A stretch of 6,417 nucleotides of DNA from Alphaproteobacteria bacterium (GTDB lineage: Bacteria; Pseudomonadota; Alphaproteobacteria; ATCC43930; CGMCC-115725). The stretch spans positions 1-6,417 of the forward strand of contig JAFAWI010000289.1 of NCBI GenBank assembly GCA_019241915.1. Direction: 5' to 3'. Below the pieces are notes generated by a model, which saw nothing but the letters and a program-made list of their open reading frames with translations, did not search any database and was not told the DNA's origin. Of the stretch, positions 1-6,417 are shown piece by piece (the stretch's first letter is position 1; each line of letters begins with the position of its first letter). The position numbers were made by a program, and so were the translations under genes.

Positions 1-2957
1 GGGACATCCTCGAAGAGGTGATCCGCGAACACCCGGTGCTGCTCAACCGCGCGCCGACCTTGCACCGGCTCGGCATCCAGGCCTTCGAGCCGGTGCTGAT
101 CGAGGGCAAGGCGATCCAGCTGCACCCGCTGGTCTGCACCGCATTCAACGCCGATTTCGACGGCGACCAGATGGCGGTGCACGTGCCGCTGTCGCTTGAG
201 GCGCAGCTCGAGGCGCGCGTGCTGATGATGTCGACCAACAACATCCTCAGCCCGGCCAACGGCAAGCCGATCATCGTGCCGTCGCAGGACATCGTGCTCG
301 GCCTCTACCACATCACCACCGAACGGGCCGGCGAGCCGGGCGAAGGCATGAGCTTTACCGATGTCGGCGAGATCGAGCAGGCGCTTGCGTCAAAGGCGGT
401 GACGCTGCATGCGCGGATCAAGGCACGGTTCGAGACGGTCGACGAGGACGGGCAGCCGGTGGTCCGGCGTGTCGAGACGACCCCGGGACGCATGCTGTTG
501 AGCGAAATCCTGCCGCGTCACCCCGCCGTCGGCTTCGACCTGATCAACCGGCTGCTGACCAAGAAGCAGATCAGCGACCTGATCGACCACGTCTACCGCT
601 TCTGCGGCCAGAAGGAGACCGTGATCTTCTGCGACCGGCTGATGACGCTCGGCTTCACCCAGGCGTGCAAGGCCGGCATCTCGTTCGGCAAGGACGACCT
701 GATCATTCCCGAGGCGAAGCACAAGCTGGTCGCCGACGTGCAGGAGAAGGTCAAGGAGTACGAGCAGCAGTATCAGGACGGCCTCATCACCCAGCGCGAG
801 AAGTACAACAAGGAGGTCGACGCCTGGACGGCCTGCTCGGACAAGGTCGCCGAGGAGATGGTCAAGGTCATCCGCGAGGAGCGGCCGGGCGAGCCGATCA
901 ACTCGGTCTGGATGATGTCGGACTCAGGCGCGCGCGGCTCGCCGGCGCAGATCAAGCAGCTGGCCGGGATGCGCGGGCTGATGACCAAGCCGTCGGGCGA
1001 GATCATCTCGACGCCGATCATCTCGAACTTCAAGGAAGGCCTCACCGTGCTCGAGTACTTCAACTCGACGCACGGCGCCCGCAAGGGGCTGGCCGACACC
1101 GCGCTCAAGACCGCGAATTCCGGCTATCTCACCCGGCGTCTGGTCGATGTCGCCCAGGACGCGATCATCACCGAACCCGATTGCGGCACAACCCGCGGAC
1201 TCTCGACCCGTGCCGTCATCGAAGGCGGCGAGATCATCGCGACCTTGGCCGATCGCATTCTCGGGCGTTGCGCGGCGGTCGACATCGTCAACCCGCTGTC
1301 GGGCGAGGTCGTGCTCGCCGCCGGCGAGCTGATCGACGAGAACGCGCTCGACCTGGTCGAGCAGGCCGGTATCGACGCGGTGTCGATCCGGTCGGTGCTC
1401 ACTTGCGAGGCGCGACAGGGCGTGTGCGCCAAGTGCTACGGGCGCGACCTCGCGCGCGGCACGATGGTCAACATCGGCGAGGCGGTGGGGGTCATCGCGG
1501 CGCAGTCGATCGGCGAGCCTGGGACGCAACTGACGATGCGCACGTTCCACATCGGCGGCGCGGCGCAGCGCGGCGCTGAGCAGTCGTCGATCGAAGCGGC
1601 ACTCGACGCCACGGTGCGTGTGGTCAACCGCAACGTCGTGATCAATTCGGCAGGGCTGCCTGTCGTTATGGGCCGCAACTGCGAGCTGATCCTGCTCGAC
1701 GAGGCCGGGCGCGAGAAGGCGCGGCATCGTGTGCCTTATGGCGCGCGGGTGCTCGCTGACGAGGGCAAGAAGGTGGCGCGCGGCGACCGCATTGCCGAAT
1801 GGGACCCGTATACTCAGCCGATCATCACCGAGAAGGACGGCTTCGCGCACTACCTCGACCTGCAGGAAGGCGTCTCGATGCGCGAGGCGATCGACGAAGC
1901 TACCGGCATTTCGTCAAAGGTCGTCATCGACTGGAAGCAGCAGCCGCGCGGCGGCGAATTGCGGCCGCAGATCGTCCTGCTCGACGAGAAGGGCGGCGGC
2001 ATGACCCTGGCCAATGGGTTGCCGGCCCGGTATTTCCTGCCGGCCGACGCGATCCTGTCGGTCGATAACGGTGCCCAGGTCAAGGCCGGCGACGTTCTCG
2101 CCCGCATCCCGAAGGAATCGGGTAAGACCCGCGACATCACCGGCGGTCTGCCGCGCGTGGCCGAACTGTTCGAGGCGCGCAAGCCGAAGGACTTCGCGAT
2201 CATCGCCGAGAGCGACGGCCGCGTCGAATTCGGCAAGGATTACAAGACCAAGCGGCGCATCCTCGTGGTTCCGCCGGAGGGCGGCGAAGCGAGCGAGTAC
2301 CTGGTCCCCAAGGGCAAGCACATCAGCGTGCAGGAGGGCGATTACGTCGAGAAGGGCGACCTCTTGATCGACGGCAACCGCGTGCCGCACGACATTCTGC
2401 GTATCCTCGGGGTCGAAGAGCTGGCGAGCTACCTGATCAACGAGATCCAGGAGGTCTACCGGCTGCAGGGCGTGCGGATCAACGACAAGCACATCGAGGT
2501 GATTGTCCGCCAGATGCTGCAAAAGGTCGAGATCGACGCGGACCCCGGCGATACGACCTTCCTCGCCGGCGAGCAGATCGACCGCCTCGAGTTCGAGCGC
2601 GAGAACGTCAAGGCCGAAACCGAAGGCCTGCGGCCGGCGGTGGCCCACCCGGTGCTCCAGGGGATTACCAAGGCGAGCCTGCAGACGCACTCGTTCATCT
2701 CGGCCGCGTCGTTCCAGGAGACGACCCGTGTCCTTACCGAGGCGGCGGTGTCGGGCCGGACCGATGCGCTGACCGGCTTGAAGGAGAATGTCATCGTCGG
2801 CCGGCTGATCCCGGCCGGCACCGGCAGCGTCGTCGCGCGGCTGCGCGAAGTGGCGGCCGACCGCGACCGCGAGCTGGCGGCACTGGCGGCCGAGGCCGAA
2901 GCAGCCGAACCGGCCCAGATTGCGGCGGACGAGCAGCAGGCCGGCGCGGCCGAATGA
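1..2957 (+). CDS. rpoC: RNA polymerase subunit beta' (5'-truncated by window edge)
   Basis: Catalytic beta' subunit of RNA polymerase. The reading frame is already open at position 3 and ends at TGA 2955-2957, giving 984 residues; by alignment to E. coli RpoC about 410 N-terminal residues lie upstream of the window. Seen directly: the Mg-binding active-site loop NADFDGDQM (147-173); the rim-helix coiled coil of the secondary channel (about 723-880); the bridge helix (about 1041-1160); four zinc-ligand cysteines at codons 1182, 1404, 1425 and 1434, with the same spacing as E. coli C814/C888/C895/C898; the trigger-loop start MRTFH (1536-1550); a long insertion resembling the E. coli SI3 region (about 1560-2120); and the trigger-loop exit and clamp segment TGGLPRVAELFEARKPKD (ending near 2192). 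The C terminus carries VIVGRLIPAGTG and then an Ala/Glu-rich tail. No frameshift or missing catalytic residue was seen. The inferred full length near 1,390 residues is normal for Alphaproteobacteria. It is presumably co-transcribed with rpoB upstream, which is not visible here. Confidence 0.99.
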   Translation, partial: DILEEVIREHPVLLNRAPTLHRLGIQAFEPVLIEGKAIQLHPLVCTAFNADFDGDQMAVHVPLSLEAQLEARVLMMSTNNILSPANGKPIIVPSQDIVLGLYHITTERAGEPGEGMSFTDVGEIEQALASKAVTLHARIKARFETVDEDGQPVVRRVETTPGRMLLSEILPRHPAVGFDLINRLLTKKQISDLIDHVYRFCGQKETVIFCDRLMTLGFTQACKAGISFGKDDLIIPEAKHKLVADVQEKVKEYEQQYQDGLITQREKYNKEVDAWTACSDKVAEEMVKVIREERPGEPINSVWMMSDSGARGSPAQIKQLAGMRGLMTKPSGEIISTPIISNFKEGLTVLEYFNSTHGARKGLADTALKTANSGYLTRRLVDVAQDAIITEPDCGTTRGLSTRAVIEGGEIIATLADRILGRCAAVDIVNPLSGEVVLAAGELIDENALDLVEQAGIDAVSIRSVLTCEARQGVCAKCYGRDLARGTMVNIGEAVGVIAAQSIGEPGTQLTMRTFHIGGAAQRGAEQSSIEAALDATVRVVNRNVVINSAGLPVVMGRNCELILLDEAGREKARHRVPYGARVLADEGKKVARGDRIAEWDPYTQPIITEKDGFAHYLDLQEGVSMREAIDEATGISSKVVIDWKQQPRGGELRPQIVLLDEKGGGMTLANGLPARYFLPADAILSVDNGAQVKAGDVLARIPKESGKTRDITGGLPRVAELFEARKPKDFAIIAESDGRVEFGKDYKTKRRILVVPPEGGEASEYLVPKGKHISVQEGDYVEKGDLLIDGNRVPHDILRILGVEELASYLINEIQEVYRLQGVRINDKHIEVIVRQMLQKVEIDADPGDTTFLAGEQIDRLEFERENVKAETEGLRPAVAHPVLQGITKASLQTHSFISAASFQETTRVLTEAAVSGRTDALTGLKENVIVGRLIPAGTGSVVARLREVAADRDRELAALAAEAEAAEPAQIAADEQQAGAAE

Positions 2958-2963
2958 GGTCTT

Positions 2964-3008
2964 GCGGCGGGCTCGGGCCAATATCTACCAGGGCCGCCGC
3001 GACCCTTT
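2964..3008 (+). terminator. weak hairpin after rpoC, possible terminator
   Basis: Seven bases after the rpoC stop, GCGGCGG (2964-2970) pairs perfectly with CCGCCGC (2994-3000), enclosing a 23-nt loop. Only a short T run (3006-3008) follows, so as an intrinsic terminator it is weak. Its position before the next promoter fits a role in ending or trimming the rpoBC transcript, but Rho-dependent termination or read-through into rpsL is equally possible. Confidence 0.35.
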
Positions 3009-3020
3009 CGCGCCGCCAAC

Positions 3021-3038
3021 GCCGGTGAGAAATCCGGC
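3021..3038. repeat. short inverted repeat upstream of the rpsL promoter
   Basis: GCCGG (3021-3025) and CCGGC (3034-3038) form a 5-bp inverted repeat around an 8-nt A-rich loop. It ends 8 bp before the -35 box. It could be part of the rpoC 3' end structure or an operator-like site, but an arm this short in G+C-rich DNA may be chance. Confidence 0.2.
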
Positions 3039-3046
3039 CTAGCGGC

Positions 3047-3075
3047 TTGACCCTCCGGGGCCGCTTCCATATATT
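3047..3075 (+). promoter_or_regulatory. sigma70-type promoter of the str operon
   Basis: TTGACC (3047-3052) and TATATT (3070-3075) are separated by 17 bp, the ideal spacing; each box has one mismatch or so to the housekeeping consensus. The A/T-rich -10 stands out in a G+C-rich background. Transcription would start near 3081-3084, about 165 nt upstream of rpsL. A strong promoter here means rpsL-rpsG-fusA-tuf need not rely on read-through from rpoBC. Seen in the sequence by eye; the start site is inferred. Confidence 0.82.
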
Positions 3076-3087
3076 CCGCGCTCCAAT

Positions 3088-3129
3088 GGGCTGGCGGTGG
3101 GAAGCCACCTAGACGCGGCCCTATTTTTT
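3088..3129 (+). terminator. first leader hairpin plus T-tract (possible attenuator)
   Basis: Just after the predicted transcription start, an outer stem GGGCTG (3088-3093) with CGGCCC (3116-3121, one G:U pair) encloses an inner stem GGTGG (3096-3100) with CCACC (3105-3109) and a GAAG loop. The outer stem is followed at once by TA and six T (3124-3129). This is the shape of an intrinsic terminator, but the stem is interrupted by an internal loop, so its strength is uncertain. Located inside the operon leader, it would act as an attenuator of rpsL transcription, or as the terminator for read-through from rpoC. Confidence 0.45.
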
Positions 3130-3185
3130 ATGCGTCGTGGCTCGGCGTCCTGCGAGGGGCGCGCGGTAATTGACGAGTGAAGGTG

Positions 3186-3232
3186 CGCTCCCGCCCCCGC
3201 GCGGCTGTTGCCTCGGGCGGCGGGAGCGTTTT
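3186..3232 (+). promoter_or_regulatory. rpsL leader hairpin with TTTT, terminator-like
   Basis: CGCTCCCGCC (3186-3195) is perfectly complementary to GGCGGGAGCG (3219-3228), a 10-bp stem. CCCG (3196-3199) with CGGG (3214-3217) can extend it past a one-base bulge. TTTT (3229-3232) follows directly, and the rpsL Shine-Dalgarno (3235-3239) starts two bases later. The structure could terminate transcription (attenuation) or limit ribosome access to rpsL. Attenuator-type rpsL leaders are known from other bacteria; I cannot say whether this belongs to a described family. Confidence 0.6.
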
Positions 3233-3247
3233 GCGAGGTTGGAGCGA

Positions 3248-3616
<369 letters not shown>

Positions 3617-3619
<3 letters not shown>

Positions 3620-3624
3620 GAGGA
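3617..3624 (+). promoter_or_regulatory. rpsG Shine-Dalgarno overlapping rpsL stop
   Basis: The string TAGGAGGA contains the rpsL stop (TAG 3617-3619) and a near-perfect anti-Shine-Dalgarno match (AGGAGG 3618-3623), with 7 nt to the rpsG ATG. This is the strongest ribosome-binding site in the window. The arrangement suggests translational coupling: the ribosome terminating on rpsL covers the site that initiates rpsG. Confidence 0.85.
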
Positions 3625-3630
3625 CAGGCG

Positions 3631-4101
3631 ATGTCGCGCCGCCGCGCTGCGGTCAAACGCGAGGTCTTGCCGGACCCAAAATTCGGCGATGTCGTCGTGT
3701 CTAAATTCATGAATTGCCTGATGTACGAGGGCAAGAAGTCGGTCGCCGAGCGCATCGTCTATGGCGCCTTCGATCGCATCCAGCGGCGCAGCGGGCAGGA
3801 TCCGATCCGCGTCTTCCACGATGCGCTGGGCAATGTCCGGCCTGCGGTCGAGGTGCGCTCGCGGCGTGTCGGCGGCGCGACCTATCAGGTGCCGGTCGAG
3901 GTGCGCAGCGATCGCAGCCAGGCGCTGGCGATCCGCTGGCTGATCTCAAGCTCGCGCGGGCGCTCGGAGAACACGATGGAAGAAAGGCTGTCGGGCGAAC
4001 TGCTCGACGCCGCCAACAATCGGGGGGTCGCGGTCAAGCGGCGCGAGGATACGCATCGGATGGCCGACGCCAACAAAGCGTTCTCGCACTATCGCTGGTA
4101 G
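3631..4101 (+). CDS. rpsG: 30S ribosomal protein S7
   Basis: S7 is a primary 16S rRNA-binding protein that nucleates assembly of the 30S head and lines the E site. The 156-residue product is full length. Seen directly: the basic N terminus MSRRRAAVKREVLPDPKFGD, the family signature with GKK at residues 34-36, the beta-hairpin region VRSRRVGGATYQVPVEVR (75-92), the conserved RGRSENTMEERLSGELLDA segment, and the alphaproteobacterial C terminus SHYRW. The ATG at 3631 has the excellent Shine-Dalgarno described at 3618. In E. coli S7 represses its own operon by binding a roughly 100-nt rpsL-rpsG spacer. Here the spacer is 11 nt, so that control site cannot exist in the same form. Confidence 0.98.
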   Translation: MSRRRAAVKREVLPDPKFGDVVVSKFMNCLMYEGKKSVAERIVYGAFDRIQRRSGQDPIRVFHDALGNVRPAVEVRSRRVGGATYQVPVEVRSDRSQALAIRWLISSSRGRSENTMEERLSGELLDAANNRGVAVKRREDTHRMADANKAFSHYRW

Positions 4102-4116
4102 AAGACGGCTCTGCGC

Positions 4117-4149
4117 GGGCCGGCGCTCTGGCGTCGGCTCAACTTTTTT
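4117..4149 (+). terminator. intrinsic terminator-like hairpin between rpsG and fusA
   Basis: Fifteen bases after the rpsG stop, positions 4117-4126 pair with 4131-4140 to give a 10-bp stem (eight G:C pairs and two G:U) closed by a TCTG tetraloop. After AAC comes a run of six T (4144-4149). This is the best intrinsic-terminator shape in the window, yet it lies inside an operon. The likely role is partial termination, lowering fusA-tuf relative to rpsL-rpsG, or making a 3' end that stabilises the ribosomal-protein part of the message. I saw no convincing promoter between here and fusA. Confidence 0.6.
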
Positions 4150-4154
4150 CTAAA

Positions 4155-4174
4155 GGCTGGCGCCGGGCGCCGCC
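4155..4174 (+). promoter_or_regulatory. hairpin upstream of fusA start
   Basis: GGC (4155-4157) plus GGCG (4159-4162) pairs with CGCC (4168-4171) plus GCC (4172-4174), a 7-bp G:C stem with one bulged T and a 5-nt loop. It ends 14 nt before the fusA ATG and directly abuts GGGA (4175-4178), the only candidate Shine-Dalgarno, which is weak. It may influence fusA translation. Short G+C-rich stems arise easily in this base composition. Confidence 0.35.
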
Positions 4175-4188
4175 GGGACGAGTGAGTG

Positions 4189-6263
<2,075 letters not shown>

Positions 6264-6264
<1 letters not shown>

Positions 6265-6281
6265 CGGAGAGCGGAGAGAGG
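6264..6281 (+). promoter_or_regulatory. tuf ribosome-binding site within a tandem 7-bp repeat
   Basis: The 19-bp fusA-tuf spacer, with the last base of the fusA stop, contains GCGGAGA twice in tandem (6264-6270 and 6271-6277), followed by GAGG (6278-6281). The second copy places GGAG 7 nt before the tuf ATG at 6284, a good Shine-Dalgarno; the first copy offers a spare purine-rich site. The short gap without a hairpin implies co-transcription with fusA. Confidence 0.6.
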
Positions 6282-6283
6282 CG

Positions 6284-6417
6284 ATGTCGAAGGCGAAGTT
6301 TGAGCGGACGAAGCCGCACTGCAATGTTGGGACGATTGGTCACGTTGACCATGGGAAGACGACGCTGACGGCGGCGATCACGAAGGTTTTGGCGGAGACG
6401 GGCGGGGCGACGTTTAC
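6284..6417 (+). CDS. tuf: translation elongation factor Tu (3'-truncated by window edge)
   Basis: EF-Tu delivers aminoacyl-tRNA to the ribosomal A site as a GTP complex. Only 44 codons plus two bases are visible. They read MSKAKFERTKPHCNVGTIGH and continue into the G1 P-loop GHVDHGKT (residues 19-26), then TTLTAAITKVLAETGGATF, which is diagnostic for bacterial EF-Tu (about 390-396 residues in full). H20, V21, D22 and K25 of the P-loop region are the usual residues. The ATG at 6284 is supported by the Shine-Dalgarno at 6273-6276 and the standard N terminus. Codon choice is unlike the other genes: of the 43 codons after the start, 28 end in G, 9 in T, 6 in C and none in A. Many Proteobacteria carry a second tuf copy elsewhere; the window cannot show that. 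Confidence 0.98.
   Translation, partial: MSKAKFERTKPHCNVGTIGHVDHGKTTLTAAITKVLAETGGATF

Noticed and set aside
665..1579. Plus-strand open frame of 304 codons inside rpoC
   Set aside because: Frame-shifted shadow of rpoC with low-complexity Arg/Gly/Ala composition and no independent start signal.
924..2981. Long minus-strand open frames (about 300-355 codons) opposite rpoC
   Set aside because: They overlap each other and a conserved gene, have biased composition and no family resemblance; compositional shadows.
3130..3180. 16-codon leader frame starting right after the T-tract (MRRGSASCEGRAVIDE)
   Set aside because: No Shine-Dalgarno (six T precede the ATG), no notable codon content, and a frame of this length is expected by chance.
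3170..3200. Second -35-like TTGACG (3170-3175) in the rpsL leader
   Set aside because: At 16-18 bp downstream the sequence is C-rich with nothing like a -10 box.
3170..3247. N-terminal extension of rpsL from an upstream in-frame start
   Set aside because: It would add 26 residues translated from the leader hairpin; S12 homologues start at MPTINQL and a Shine-Dalgarno sits before ATG 3248.
4149..4154. TCTAAA as a -10 box for a separate fusA promoter
   Set aside because: No -35 match at the right distance (CTCTGG there), and it overlaps the end of the T-tract.

Overview
This window is a stretch of core information-processing genes, all on the + strand: the 3' two-thirds of rpoC, then rpsL, rpsG, fusA and the first 44 codons of tuf. 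The genes after rpoC form the classical str operon (S12, S7, EF-G, EF-Tu). The DNA is G+C-rich, by eye roughly two-thirds, with strong G/C bias at third codon positions in rpoC, rpsL, rpsG and fusA. The protein sequences look alphaproteobacterial: S12 begins MPTINQLIR and ends KYGAKRPK, and S7 is 156 residues ending in SHYRW. A Rhodospirillales-like member is possible, but I cannot place the order from sequence alone.

Layout: rpoC (1-2957, 5' end outside the window) encodes the RNA polymerase beta' subunit from just before the catalytic NADFDGD loop to the C terminus. A 290-bp intergenic region follows. It holds a weak post-rpoC hairpin, a very good sigma70-type promoter (TTGACC, 17 bp, TATATT; 3047-3075) and a leader of about 165 nt with two terminator-like hairpins, the second ending just before the rpsL ribosome-binding site. 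rpsL (3248-3619) and rpsG (3631-4101) are 11 bp apart, and the rpsG Shine-Dalgarno overlaps the rpsL stop. An 87-bp rpsG-fusA gap contains a convincing intrinsic-terminator-shaped hairpin followed by six T, and a second hairpin close to the fusA start. fusA (4189-6264) is complete and has all GTPase motifs. tuf starts at 6284 and runs off the window.

Together the genes supply transcription (beta') and the decoding and translocation parts of translation (S12, S7, EF-G, EF-Tu). The likely arrangement is an rpoBC unit followed by a separately promoted str operon. Partial termination in the leader and after rpsG could set the ratio of ribosomal proteins to elongation factors; this is inference.

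I found no mobile element, CRISPR array, tRNA, rRNA, defence gene or new protein system. The points worth a second look are regulatory: the rpsL leader, the rpsG-fusA terminator-like element with a possible alternative fold, and an abrupt change of codon choice at the start of tuf.
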